A DNA stretch of 64,000 nucleotides from the NCBI GenBank assembly GCA_910574455.1, contig CAJSYZ010000011.1, positions 4,076,941 through 4,140,940 on the forward strand, given 5' to 3'. Of the stretch, positions 10,837 to 23,190 are shown piece by piece. How positions within the stretch are numbered: position 1 is the stretch's first letter; each line of letters opens with the position of its first letter. A program made the translations under genes and the position numbers. The DNA comes from Trichaptum fuscoviolaceum. Lineage: Eukaryota; Basidiomycota; Agaricomycetes; Hymenochaetales; Trichaptaceae. The notes beneath the pieces are model-generated. The model saw nothing but the letters and a program-made list of their open reading frames with translations, ran no database searches and was not told where the DNA came from.

Positions 10837-12184
10837 ATGAGCTTAGAAGGAGGCGATGAAGAAGGAGCAGAACGAAATCATGTTGCCCTCCCCGGTAAGC
10901 CTCTAATAGTCTAAAGCGAATCTACGACTCACCTACCTGAAGGGAATGCCCCGATGAATACGAGCCACCATTCCCCTTATCATTGTCGACTTTGTTTGCG
11001 ACACAATCTGGGAGGAAATGAATCTCCAGGAAGGACTCATAGATTTCCCGGCCCCATTGGACAGGATGCAATACGCCAGGCCTGGTCGGAGAGGCCCGCT
11101 GGATTCCGAGGGAAGGCGACTCCTCAAGACCATGAGTCTCGTTCATCGCGACTGGACACAACCAGCCCAGGCGGCCCTCCGACGCCGATCTGGGATACAT
11201 GGCCAAGCCGAGCTAGAGAGATTTCTGGGAAGTTCGTTTTGCGGCAAGTGGGTCCAGGAACTTCAACGCGTGATGGGAACACGATTTGTCCGCAGCATTA
11301 TGCGCCGATACCCGGTCAACCTGTATAACACCCTGCGTTTGGTATTCTCCGAGCTCCCCTACCTTCGTGCGCTCTATCTCGCAATGGATGTTTGGTCCTG
11401 GGTTCCTGAAAGCACGTTCATTCCATCCGTCCTGTCATTCATCCCAAGCGGACTTCAGTCGCTGCACGTCCATCTCCATGAATGGACAGACGACTCATTA
11501 TGCCAGCTGTTCAACACGGTCTCCAACTTACACTACCTTCATACTTTATCCATCATCGGCTCTCGTTTCATTGAAGTGCGCCAGTCTCCCCTAGTAGCGC
11601 AAGGGTCCCCACCAGCATCGCTCAAGCGCCTTCTACTCGACTTTCGCGCGCTGTCGAGGTGGCTCAGTCCACTCCTTTCATGGTTGTTCGTACCTCGAGG
11701 TTGCTACTCGCTGCAAGAGCTGAGGCTTCGTCAGATTTCGAGCAGCTATTACGAGGATGAAAACACTGTTCAAGCGATTCTGCCGCTTCTGATGCCGGTC
11801 CTACCGGACCTCAAGGTCCTGGAGGTTCGCCTGTTGAATTTGGTACTGGACTTGCCATCCATGTTCTATTGCCCGCAGTGGTTCCAGTCTCTCATTCGGA
11901 GATGCACCTCTCTCGAAGAGCTGCACGCAAATGTCATTGACGTCCCTGTTTCTGTGCTGCAGCTTCCAGTGACGCTTCAGCACCTGCATGTGTTCAAGAG
12001 CTTTGACGCAGATGAAAACATAGTTTCTGATGACAAGCGACTCGTGAAAATCCTCACGCCGCTCCTGCGCCACCGCAATCTGCGTTCAGTGGTCGTATCG
12101 GAACTCAATGTTGGGAAGAATCTCACCAAGACCGAAAGACTTTGTAACGAGGCTGGAGTGGATTATACTGTAACTCATGACTAA
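10837..12184 (+). CDS. F-box-like/LRR protein
   Basis: Proposed exons are 10837-10894 and 10965-12184, giving 425 residues. The main frame (ATG 11018 onward, 388 aa) is uninterrupted and close to the gene at 42118-43507. The core has IPLIIVDFVCDTIWEEM, LLKTMSLVHRDWTQPAQAAL, then LRR-like repeats (LPYLRALYLAMDVW, GLQSLHVHLHEW, LHYLHTLSIIG, PDLKVLEVR, RCTSLEELHANVIDV, TLQHLHVFKSFD). The paralogs' upstream MDPA start is ATA here, so the ATG at 10837 is the first usable one. One extra C near 10965 would break the frame with the paralog-type acceptor, but splicing at CGAG (10964) restores it. If that site is not used, translation must start at 11018. Confidence 0.7.
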
Positions 12185-12344
12185 GATCAATTTACTGACT
12201 ACTCGGAGGTGCCAACGAAAGGTTAGGTTGATGATGGCCTCCGCCATCCAATTCTGTCAATAGTGCATACTCAATTGTTTGGTTTGTTTTCTATGTAGAT
12301 TTCTGTACAGCTAAAGTGTTAATGGATAAAGGACAGCGAACAAT

Positions 12345-13530
12345 GTGCAACAACTTGAAGCTTTGAAGAAGCTCAAGGGTCGCCCGTATCAACGCGCGAA
12401 CACCGTACACGAGAGTTGTCTGTCTCACCTTGGCCCTGACTGCAAGAACACCTTCGACTACGACAAGTACCCGCACTCCTATCATTCTACCTCTCGTCAT
12501 CGTCCTAGTGTGTGACACGATCGGGGAGCAAATGGACCTGGAGGAAAGCTTCATGGGGCAACCTGCCGCTTTCGAAGAGAAGAACTTCGTCGGGCATGGT
12601 GAGCCCACGCAAGCGGGGTCGGAGCTGCGGCAGCTTCTGCAGGCCATGAGTTCACAATACAATCTGCGCTCCGTGGCCGGGAAGACACTAGAAGTCCAAA
12701 AGTCCTCGGGGTTCTTGCGGAGCACAGCTTACGGTACTTGGGTGGCCGCCAGGAGCTCCAGTACCTGATAGGCGTGGATGATGTAAGAGACATAGTATAC
12801 GGCTCTCCGGGGAGTTCTCTGGATAACCTGCGTACGGTGTTCATGCGCGCTCCTTACATCCGGGCATTTTCTCTCGGACTGCTCAATGTAACCCCGGATG
12901 TACAGTATATTCGTTATCGTTGACCACTATCCTTTCGTCCAATCCCGCTGGGACTCCAAACGCTGCATGTACGGCTCTGCATCTAGACCGAACCTGCATA
13001 TGCTAGGCCAAATCGGCGAAGTCGTCTCGAGCTTGCACAACCTCACCACCCTCACCATCGCTAGAGAGACTCTTCGAAGCGAACTTCCCCGGGTCGCTCA
13101 TGGGTCCGCATCGCCCCTCGTGTCTCGACGTCGAACGTCCCTGTAGACAGACCAGATACGCCTCGCTCTCCCTGTTCTGACGCCAATGTTACCGAACCTC
13201 AAGGTGCTCGACGTGCGCTGGGGAGGGAGTGCACTGACCGTCCGTACTCTGATGGAGCGATGCACGTCCCTCGAACAGCTGCACATGGATGTCTTTAAGC
13301 TCGATCCCAATAATCGATCTGCCAGTCTCTTCTGCATCTCCACCTGTTCACGACATCCGACTTACCTACAAGCGCATCCGACGACGAGAAGCTCATGCGG
13401 CTTCTTACTCCCCTTCTGAAGCAAAAAACTTAGTATCACTGACCGTCCACGGGTGATGGCAGGAGTGGGATCTTAGGAGGACTGAAGAGCTATGTAGGGA
13501 GCTTAATGTTGATTTTGTTGCCCCTCATGA
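12345..13530 (+). pseudogene. Degenerate F-box-like/LRR paralog
   Basis: It matches the gene at 7843 along most of its length: the basic N-terminus, IILPLVIVLVCDTIGEQM, EESFMGQPAAFEE, LRQLLQAMS, LHNLTTLTI, RCTSLEQLHMDVFKL and a C-terminal LNVDFV. These segments fall in different frames with several stops (for example at about 12765 and 12920), and the segment after LRQLLQAMS is replaced. No product longer than about 110 residues is possible, so it is a pseudogene. Confidence 0.8.
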
Positions 13531-14289
13531 GTCATGGGACAACGATCCGCTAGGATTGGGGTGTAGAACTATTTATGAACAACTGAGCTTCTTCGATATT
13601 GTCCCATAGATCATGTTTTGCGTACCATTTACAATTCGGTACCACTCTTTTCAATTGGTGAATGAAGTAGTCGTATTTCTCCTTTACTAGGTGGCCAGAT
13701 GGCGAAATACGCTCCTTTGAGATATCCCCATGCACTGTTTGACACGCGAATAGCACTTTTTTTGCGAGAGAGGGTGGGGGGAGAAGGAAGAAGGAAAGCA
13801 AGCGAGGAACTTCAAGGGGAGGCATAGCTTATGGCCGGCTTATGTAAGTTGAAGACTTTTGATATAACTAACTCGTTGATGAGATGATGATAAGCCTTCA
13901 AATAGCGTGCATATGCCAATGTCCAATAACTCACCGCACGGGACACTGAACTAAAGTGGTGAGAGGAGAACACAGAGAATGATGCAGGTGGAAAAAGTTC
14001 GTGCTGCGCTGCCAGGAACCAACACTAGAATTTGATGGATGACGTAATATGTAATCTTCACTGGACCGGTTAATTCCGGCGAATGCGGTAAGCGGGCCCT
14101 GAGTTGCCATAAAAAGGAACGGCCGATCTAGGCCATGCTTTCGACGTTCTCACTGCAACGCGGGGTCGAACCACCCGGGCCTCTCCCTCGAGTCCTTCCT
14201 CCTTCCTCCCTGCCTTCGCTTTCGCTTTCGCCTTTCGAAACGCCTTGCTTGAACAACCTCAACGACTCTTAAAGGATAAGCATAAAGCA
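13531..14289. other. Intergenic / CFEM gene upstream region
   Basis: No gene recognised. A cataaaaagg box (14109-14118) and pyrimidine-rich stretches (14180-14235) precede the CFEM start and could be core-promoter and leader sequence. Confidence 0.35.
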
Positions 14290-15097
14290 ATGTTCATGAA
14301 CAAGGCAGTCCTGTTTGTCGGCGCTGCACTAAGCTTCTTCGCGATGGGCGTCCAGGCACAGTCAAGCTCTGGCACGAGCGCGGCTGCGAGCCCGACGAGC
14401 GGCATTGATGCGTGCTTGCTCACCTGCGTCACATCTGCTGCCGCTAGCGCGGGTTGTTCTAGCTTGTACGTCTCCCTGCTTCACTGCCTCTCTGATCACC
14501 GTTAGCTGACTTGAGTGTTTCTGCTTTTTCTCTTTCAATTCTGCGTGCGATTCTGGGAATGATGTATAAACACTCAAACGACCGACCGAACGAACAAACG
14601 TACAAACGAACGCTGCGATCTTGAAATTAAACAGCTCGGACCTGACGTGTGTATGCACGTCGACGACGTTCCAGACGGCGGCGACGAGCTGTCTGCAGGC
14701 AAACTGCACGGCGGCGGACCTGCAAGCAGCCGTCCAGCTGCAGCAAGCCGAGTGTGCCTCAGGTGCGTTCCCGCTACATCATTCCCATGATACCCCAAGT
14801 ACTTAAAATAACTGACCATCCATAACAGTCTCCGGCGCGACGTCCATCCCGCTCTCCACGACGACCGGCCTCTCGACGTCGACGCCCCCTGCTACTTCCC
14901 CCGCGTCCACGGGCACGGGCACGGCTACTTCCCCCGCGACGACGTCCTCCGGCTCCGCATCGGGTACGACCAGCACGCCCGCCGCGACGAGCAGCAGCAG
15001 CGCAGCTGGAGCTAAGGTTTTCCTCACTGGCGCGGGCACGTTGTCCGCTGCGCTCGTCGGTCTACTCGGGATGGGTGTCGGCGCGTTGGTTCTCTAA
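14290..15097 (+). CDS. CFEM-domain GPI-type surface protein, copy 1
   Basis: Exons 14290-14465, 14635-14762 and 14829-15097 give 190 residues. A signal peptide (residues 1-22, ending GVQA) is followed by eight cysteines spaced C-x3-C-x9-C-x7-C-x-C-x11-C-x4-C-x15-C, the CFEM pattern, with an Asp before cysteine 4. A long Ser/Thr/Pro/Ala linker follows, then a C-terminal hydrophobic tail (AALVGLLGMGVGALVL), typical of GPI-anchored wall or membrane proteins. CFEM proteins are fungal-specific and often linked to haem/iron uptake or surface interaction; the role here is inferred. An upstream ATG at 14245 is in frame, but 14290 matches copies 2 and 3. The gene is convergent with the subtilase copy at 16153-19399. 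Confidence 0.85.
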
Positions 15098-16152
15098 AAA
15101 GAAACGATGGGATACCATTCTCTTGCCTTTATCGTGTTCCCAATCTCCTCTTGCACCCATCCCCCGTGTCCGTTCGCCTTCTGCCCAAACGTACCCCATG
15201 CTTCTTCGCCGCACTGACTTTCCCAGTTGATTTGTTGTCTGTCTGTCTGCTTGTTTGTCTTACTACAAAAGAAAATGCGAGCTTCAAGCACCTTTCTCCT
15301 GCGTGTTTCATTTCCAGCTTTTGGTTCTCAACCAATTCTTGAATCCCTTCGAACATGCAAACAAACCAAAAGAATATGCATATCAGACTCCCTTTCTCAA
15401 TAATCACCTAGCCAACAAACGACTGCAAAAAAGGCAAAATCGAAGCCCGAGAGCCTCAACCCGTGAACTTCGTCAATGATTGCAAACACGGATACCGTCC
15501 GGATCCAAGCTTCCGCGACTTCGATTGTCCTGATTTGTCTCTTGATTGTTTCTTGTGCAGGCATGGCCACGCTAGCAAGTCAGGCAAGGGGTCGCCGAAA
15601 ATGATTCAGGTCTAGGTTGTAAAGATAATGATAAATCACTATCTCATTCAGCCAACCAAACACGTCCTGACACATCTTTTCACTGTCTCTTCCTTGTCTC
15701 TCCCGAACAATTCTTCTTCCCCCTCGCCTTAAACATGTTATCATCAATGTAAAAGTACTGAAGAAACATACGAAATCAACCAAACCAATGCCTAATCCTG
15801 GTCAAGAAACCGGGCTCAAGTCCACCCGACTTTTTCCCAGTTAGCAGCTTGTAGCGCAATTGCAGGGTTTGGAAATTGAGATCAATGGGAAGTGAACAAT
15901 AACTTAAACCTGATTGCCAGTGCACGCGCTCACATGTAACTGAAGAAAGAAACATGGCCCTTTGTCCACAGAATGCATTGCAGTTGAGAGAGCAAATAAA
16001 TATATTATATGTACCGGGAAAGCGTAAAGTACAAAATATCTACGAGCCCAGAAAGCCAAACGAGTGTGTGTGTTTACTACAACAGAAAACCAATCAAATA
16101 TCCACGATATTCCATCACAACGAACTACAAAGCAAGGAAAGAACGAAACCAT
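15098..16152. other. Convergent intergenic region, nothing recognised
   Basis: 3' flanks of CFEM copy 1 and subtilase copy 1. A block around 15990-16055 (agcgtaaagta, tatctac, gcccagaaagc) is conserved downstream of subtilase copies 2 and 3, so it is probably 3' UTR. Confidence 0.4.
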
Positions 16153-19100
16153 CTAGTCTGAGCGCGTCGCGTTCGTGCCCGAGATCTTACTAAAGACAGG
16201 CGACACCCAGCGCTCAAAGTCCTCTTCCCGCGCGCGGTCGCCCGTAACGCGGAGCGCGCGCACAAGCACGCGGTATGCACCGTCTGCGATCGTCGACCCG
16301 TTCGCGAAGGTAGAGTTCAGCGGGAAGACGTTGTACCCGCCTTTGTCTTCGTCCTGGAGATAGGGCAAGAAGAAGAATCAGAATCAGAATTGGGTTAGAG
16401 AGGAAAGGGGAGAGGACGTACGGGTGAGTCAGAGTTGCGTGGGATGTACGTCTGCTCGAGGAGATTTCCGAGCGTGGGCACGGGGCCTGAAGATGAGATG
16501 TTCACCGTCGGATCCACGAGGTCAACTGTGAACAAAGGCGTCGCGAACACCAATCTGCGTCATTGACCTCCATCAGCCTATCTCCCGCACATTGCACGAA
16601 CGCCAACACTCACCGCGAAAGCACACTCGGCACATCCTTCCCCACGAACGTGTAATTCCTCGCCTCCCCGTCCTTCTGCGCTCCGCCCGTCGCATCCAGC
16701 AGCGCCGGCAGCTTCTCGCCAAAGAACGTATCCGTGTCGTCCAGCACCTGCTTGTCCTTTATCGACGCGGCCAGGCCGAGGTACGACACGTGCAGCGTCT
16801 CGTGCAGCGAGTCAATCTCAATGAAGCCCGAGTACACGGGGAACGACGAGGCGTCGACGTCTTTGGGTGCGGTGAACTGTGCGGTGATGGTTTGCGACTC
16901 GCCGGGGAAGAGGAGGACGAAGTCGTCGGAGAGGGAGACGTGCGCGTATTGCGTGTTGAGAGGGACGGGTCCGTCGGACGGGAAAATCGTGCCCTGTAAG
17001 TTTGATCAGCAGTGGGTTGAAAGAGATGAATGGAAGGCCACTCACCTTTTTGATAGTCTCAGCAGTTCCCGCAGGAGTGTGTCGTAGCCAGTATGTCTTT
17101 GGGTAGAAGTCATTATTCGTGATGGTAAACTCATGCCTGCGCAAACAGTCAGTTCAGGTCGCAGAAAAGATCCACGTCCACTCACTCTCCCGAAAAGTGC
17201 GCCGTGTCGTTCAACAGCAGCTCGCCCGGGCTCACCGCCGTCTTGTAATGAATTGCATTGTACACATTCACAAGGCCCGCCCCCTGCTGGCTCACCGTCT
17301 GGTACGGATCCGCATCCGTATGGCTGCTCCCCACGCGCGTGCTCGTCGTCTGGAACAGCGTGCGCGCGCCCCTCGCGACCTCTGCACTCTTTCCCTTCAC
17401 TGCAAGCAGCAGTGCGCTCGAGCCCGCGAGGAACGGCGTCGCCATGCTCGTCCCGCTCTCGACGCCATACCCGCCGAGCTTCAGCGGCAGCGTCGACAGG
17501 ATGTTTCCCCCTGGCGCGGCGACGGCGGGCTTGAAGTACATGTCGGAGGTGGGCCCGTAGGAGGTGAAGGAGGAGATGAGGCCCCCAGAGGCGTCAGGGA
17601 AGTTGAAGAGACCGCCGGATTGGGGGAAAGAGAGGGTGATGTTCGCGTGGGCGGCGAATTGGGAGGCGAGCTGGGATGATGGGTGAGTTAAAGGCCAAAC
17701 ACAGACTGAGTATGCTTACGAATTCGCCATCAGCAGCTTGAATGAGTGCAGCCTGTTTGAACGATCCCGCCGAGATGGCAGCGAAGCCACTTCCGTTGCT
17801 GTAAAGTTATCGTGAACATTAGCTAGTATAATTGAACAGGAAAGACACCTACTCGTAGATCAAAGCAACCTTCGCGCCCTTCGCGGCTATGTTATTGAGT
17901 TTTTGCTCCTGCGATCACATATCACAGCCACCAACTTCTGCATTGAATGTAGCAGAACTCACAAAAGTGCAAGTACCTCGACGGACAACAACAACAAACT
18001 TCGAAAGATCCGGCGTGCCTTCCGGCAGCGGGTTGCACGCATCGTCCGCGATGGTCGTGTTCGTTGATGTCGCGTACACTGGGAGCGCGCCCGTGATATT
18101 GAAGGGCAGCGTCTGGAAGTACGTGATCGGGTCATGCACGACACCGCCGACCGTCGCGTTCTGCAGCGGGATCATCGTGTTGTCTAAGCTCGCGACGCTG
18201 ATGGCGTCGATCGCGTTCCCCGGGCTGCTCGTGTACCACGACCCGAACGCGCCGTCATTGCCCGCGGCGATGGTGACGATGCGCCCGGACGCGGCGAGGC
18301 GCGAGGCGACGGTGGAGGATGTGGAGGACGTCCAGCCGTCTGAGCCCCCGATGGAGAGCGTGATGATGTCCTGGCCGTCGGCGTTTGCGCGAAGGAGTGC
18401 GTCGACGATGACTGGAAGAGATTCATTAGGGTTATGAAGGGAAAAGGTAAGAAAGGAACGCACTATCGTCAGGGACAGATCCGGTGCAGCCAAACACGCG
18501 GTACGAGCTGAGGGCGGCCTCGTATGCAACACCGGAGATATTGAACTCGTTGCCTGGGTTCGCGCCAATGATGCCTGCGACGTGCGTTCCGTGGCCGTTG
18601 CACTCGTCCAAGGGATCAGAGTCGGGGTGGGGGGTGTTGGTGCCTTCGTGAAGTGAGATAGAGTAAAGAATGCGCACTCATAGGGCTCACCGTCAAATGC
18701 GTCGCCAACGAAGTCATATCCACCAACGACTTTCTTGTCCGCACCTATACCACTGCCCAGCGCAGGGTGGTTGTAATCAATGCCCGTATCGATGCTAAAG
18801 TGACAAGAGTCAGCCTTTGGCTATCGTTCTGCGTCTGGATGACTTACATTCCAATCTTGATTCCTTTGCCAAATACACCTTCCTTGTGTAGCCTATCCAC
18901 GCCCTATTCCGAGGTGAGTGAAATTGAAAGAAATCTCCATGAAGGTAACTTACAGTCAAGACATGCGTGGACTGCGTATCGGGAGGAAGCTTGGGATCAT
19001 TTCGCCCCGTAACGACGTGCTTGCTGAAAGGCCTAAGAAGAGAAGTCGGTTATGCGCTGATATAAGATGAAGCGGCAATGGACGTACTTGGGAGGGGGGA

Positions 19101-19399
19101 TGAGGATGACAGGCCGAACAGCCACAACGCCATCCGTTTCTGCGAGCTTGGATATATCCTAAGACCCAATAGTCAGTGTCACGAACAGTGGCAAGGACAA
19201 GAAACGTACATCAGGATTATGCAATGTGACACTGGCACCCGCAAACACGCCCTCCTGCTTATACTCCGTGTCCACCGAGAAGCCGACACCACGCTTCTTC
19301 AGCGATCGATACACGCTCTCATGAGGCGACTCAATCTCAAGGTGCGCACCGGTGTCGCGTTTGCCGGGAATATCGGAGACCTTGCCGACCTCGATGATG
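16153..19399 (-). pseudogene. S8 subtilase copy 1, start and signal peptide deleted
   Basis: All exons homologous to exons 2-14 of the complete copy (36744-40095) are present with intact splice sites and frame. They include the catalytic Asp region, [15 protein letters not shown], the PA segment and GTSMATPF, ending KISGTNATRSD. Exon 1 is cut: homology ends at 19399, inside the YIIEV codons. The promoter side resumes at 19418 after 18 unrelated or rearranged bases, where the full copy has about 160-185 bp holding the ATG and signal peptide. Upstream the frame meets a TGA with no ATG before the homology starts. Without a new upstream exon it cannot make a secreted enzyme. Whether it is transcribed is unknown. 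Confidence 0.8.
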
Positions 19400-22300
19400 G
19401 GGAAAGGAGAGGAGATGAAAGTTCCTATGCTGAACAGTGATTTCGAACGTCAGCTTCCCGATAGACTCGTTGCATCCAACAGATCCATATGCGCGTCGAG
19501 ATAGAGTTGAAGGCCAGTGCATGAAGTCACGGCGCTCTTTGACTGCCCTAAAGTGAAGATGACACATTCAAGTTATTTCCATAAAAGGGACAAATTCCCA
19601 CATTTTTTGAAAAAGTACGCTAGTCCACGACCCCTTTGCAGTACATTTTGGTAAAGTGACACGGACGGCCGTGTTCTGGTTATCTATCTACTGACTACGC
19701 CCGTGGATCGTCGCCGTCCAGCAGTCTGCAAGGCAATAGTCGATGTGGCCACTACCATTGCAAAGGGTATGTAAATATCCATTCTTCTGTCAAATGCAAC
19801 CAAATTGACATACCTCAGTTGTCGCGCGCAGACCCTCCTTCCGCGACCCTCGCAAAGAGAACGCACGCTGCCGCAATTTGCCATTGTGGCAATACCTGTT
19901 TGCGCAAGTAGGTCAGACAAGGTCGGTACCCGTAATCAAGACAACTCACGTTATGAAAGAGAATGCATCCTACCGCAATAGTCAAACTTGTGCCCGCCGC
20001 CAGTCAACACCATCCGACGTCGAACCTGCTGGTTGAGGTGATATAAGCACATTTGGGCTGGTGTCACTTGATGACGTGTCTGGAAGGTGAGCAACGTCCA
20101 AATTCCGAATACTACACTTTAGGACATTCAGTAGCTGTGCGTTCATTTGAACTTGAAAGCAGTCGAGTCCTGAAGAAAGATCTCGACGCTCATTGCGCAA
20201 ATCGACCTTGCCGCCTAACTCATATATGTAAATATTGATGCTTTTGTTAAATGCAACTAACATACCTCTGTGCACACGCACGTGCAAGGAACACCTGAAT
20301 CCTTCGTGACACCAGAGACCAGCACGGACGAGAAGGAACCTTCGGACTAAGCGCCCATTTAGCGTTGGCCGAGCCCATGAATAACACCTGAATAAAATGT
20401 AAGTAACTGTCTCTGTCACTTATACAGTCAAATAAACTCACAAATAGATAGCCAGGAAACACGTAACCTAAGGAAAGATCTGCCATGTGAGTAACCAGGC
20501 ATTATCAAGTGACAGATGAGACACTTACCACCACCATAGTATGAGGAGCCAGTGTCGGGTGGCAACGTGAGGAACAATAGTCACGAGAGCGGAATAATGG
20601 GAATATGCACCAGCATAACAGCATAAGGAGGGTCTGGTGAGCTGGTCACCGCTTCTTGCAAGCCTTTATAGCCACGTCCCTTGGTCTGTGCGAGCTCCGC
20701 ATTCCAAATCTGTTTGCAAGAGGCCTCGCTTCCATCAGGCGAGTTCTACTCGGCAATTTATTTCCTCGCTTCTCCGGCATAGCATGCGCGCATCGTCCGC
20801 TCGATCACTTTGCACGCAACCGAGTACTCAGGGCGGAAGGATTTTGACGCATTGACCACTTGAAAGTGCCGCTCGCGCGGCGTCGATACATATATATATT
20901 GTTGGTCAGACCTCTACACTGCTGCTTGCCAGCTTCAAATACATATATACTTCTTCATTCATTCGTGAAGACATATTCAGATGTTGCAGAGGATTTCAGG
21001 GTCACAACTAAATGATTGGAAGCTGTGTGCGTGCCTTCTACGTCTTCTTCTTGCTTATTTCTTATGTTGCATAATAGAACACCACTAGCGACGCTTGTGC
21101 GCTTCCGATCCATATATACATTGCTGGTCAGGCCCCGCTCGGCGGCCTTTGATCCATATATATATTATTATACAGACCCTGCTCAGCGGGTGTTGATCCA
21201 TATATACAATACCAATTCAGTGCCAGAATTAATCAAGCTCAGCTATTATGTGTCCCTCACCAGACTTGTTGCTTGCCTACTTCTGAGAATTAGAGTTGAT
21301 CAAAGCCCTGTCAGTCGGACACCACACACACTTCATTTGTGCATCAATGCACCGTGACCGCCGCTCGGCGGGACACGATACATATATACAAAGCATTGCA
21401 TGGGTTTCTCGAGTCGAAAGGGTGTACCAAAAATAATTCAGGGGCTGTGAGCCAATTGCCCGTCTGAATCTCGGTTCTCTCAGCTCTTCCATACACGGGG
21501 CTGTCAGTAAGCGGTGAACTGTCTCCGAAGGCGGAACTCGCAAGCTTCCGTGTCCCTGCAATGGTACACAGTATCAATCTTTGGCTTGCAGAAATCTACT
21601 TCACAAATGTCTGGATGCAAAGGAAATGAAGAAAATATTGTACACTGCTGAAACCAGCAAGGAACTGGGCCTCGGGAGGAGATACAGCATTCAGGTTCAC
21701 TGCACCAATCTCCTGTCTCAATCTCGGGAGAAAGCCTTCATTGCAGTAGCGAAAATCTCTCATGTACGTCAATTTGCGCTTAAATCCTATCCTTCTGTGT
21801 GCGCCACTTGCAGGAGTTCAATACAGCAAGTAGCTCATTATTAAAGGAACAGTAAGAGCTATACCTTTAATTATCTGACCTTGGACGTGCTCGGCAGATT
21901 CAAAAACATACATAGTTTGCTCAAACGAAGGTTTGCAAAAGAGAGTATTACCATATTGGGAATGACAACAGCGGCAAACCGTTGTTTGCATGTTTCTTCT
22001 CTTCCACATTGACCCTTCTTGACACAGTTCTTTCTACACATTCTGACAACAGCTTCTATGCGCAGGCGACACACGGGACCGCCAAGGAATGCTAATTTGG
22101 TCCCAGATGCGGTGGAATTACAGATCTCGGCTATGTGTTGTCCAACGGGCGCTTTCTCTCCTGCCCGTGGAATTCTTCGTCTTTAGGCCATCCTCTCCCT
22201 TCTACAGCCATTGGATACCTATCTGTATACATATGATATCTATACTGGCCCTATAATGCACCGAAATCTGCATTTCTGTGGCTGGATTTCTTGCACCAGG

Positions 22301-23190
22301 ACAAAGCTTGCAAATGATTGCAGCAAGATTCTCCGGAGTTCCCCTCCGCATTCCGCACAGATTTCTGGCCGATTTGCGGATCTGGAAGAATAGGCGACAG
22401 GAGGCATCGGCTATCTGACGAAGGTTATGTGGTTGCTGTGTCCGTTTTGCTCTCTGCCTTTCTGCAAAGGCTGGCAATGCTCTTGGCTTTGCATCCTTGC
22501 CAGGATGATTTCATTTGCACAGCAGCACGTATGCCTGCTGAACAGCCTTTGAGAAGGGTTATCTGTGAGTGCATTCAGTCAAACTGCTTGCTTTCTGTCT
22601 TCTAAATCGGTGCATTGCATGCATATTGCAAGCGAGAATCTTGGAACGGGGTCTATTGACAACTGACTGGCAAGTTGTCTAGACTTCAGTCTCTGCTTCC
22701 TGACACCAAGCGAAGACCTGTAATAAGTTCCGGCAATGCAAGAGTGTTTCAAGCTTGAACTAAGCGATGACAGGCCGCCCAGAACGCGTGACAATCTATT
22801 GCACACACTTGCGTGAGTCTACCTTTCTTCACTCAAGAACTTGCATTAATTCCTATGTTTCTGCTATGCAGATACTAGCAACAACTTATGAACTATAGGA
22901 GACGGTGCATGCAGGGCGAAACACCAGCAGGAGCAAGAAGAAAACAATTTATTACGTGCATGATCGACGCTAGCTACGCAAGCTGCAAAGCGGTGAACTC
23001 AGAGTCCGTGAGCAACCCGTGAACCGGTTGCCCTTCTTTAATTCCCATCAGACCTTCGCCGTGAGACCTGCAAGGCAAGCGAGGTCTCACAGGAGATATA
23101 AGCTTGCGCACCCGCACCAAGCAATGCTTGGGCTTCATGCCCCAGCTGTTCTCCGTCTGAGCCAGACTCCTTGTAGGGTAGCTCCCGTGG
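19400..23190. other. Spacer of the duplicated unit, no certain gene
   Basis: No protein family recognised. Intron-like GT-AG pairs on the - strand near 20270-20560 suggest a possible multi-exon remnant, but its peptides are unfamiliar. It holds the AT-box repeats at 20870-21400. Unit B repeats the stretch at 29691-33479. Confidence 0.35.
20870..21400. repeat. Dispersed short repeats: CATATATATA box plus GC-rich partner
   Basis: About five irregularly spaced units combine a (c/t)gat(c/a)catatata(t/c)a box with nearby ggtcagacc/ggtcaggcc and gctcggcgg-like words (near 20885, 21108, 21152, 21197 and 21368). The copy in unit B is at about 31161-31691. Function unknown. Confidence 0.45.

Larger units (their letters stand above)
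10283..12184 (+). repeat. Segmental duplication, + oriented arm (partner 42118-43985)
   Basis: This block is homologous to the reverse complement of 42118-43985. Homology covers the upstream region (an atcgataacactctatta block at about 10450 against its complement near 43805), the promoter motif and the complete F-box-like gene. The two arms are in opposite orientation about 30 kb apart, and the CFEM/subtilase array lies between them. Confidence 0.8.

Noticed and set aside
17119..17679. Long + strand open frames opposite the subtilase (also at 27490-27972, 37780-38262, 17889-18437, 28234-28728 and 38548-39006)
   Set aside because: They lie antisense to GC-rich subtilase exons with intact catalytic motifs; low-complexity Arg-rich peptides are typical shadows.
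20870..21400. CRISPR-like array
   Set aside because: Units are irregular in spacing and sequence and the DNA is clearly eukaryotic.
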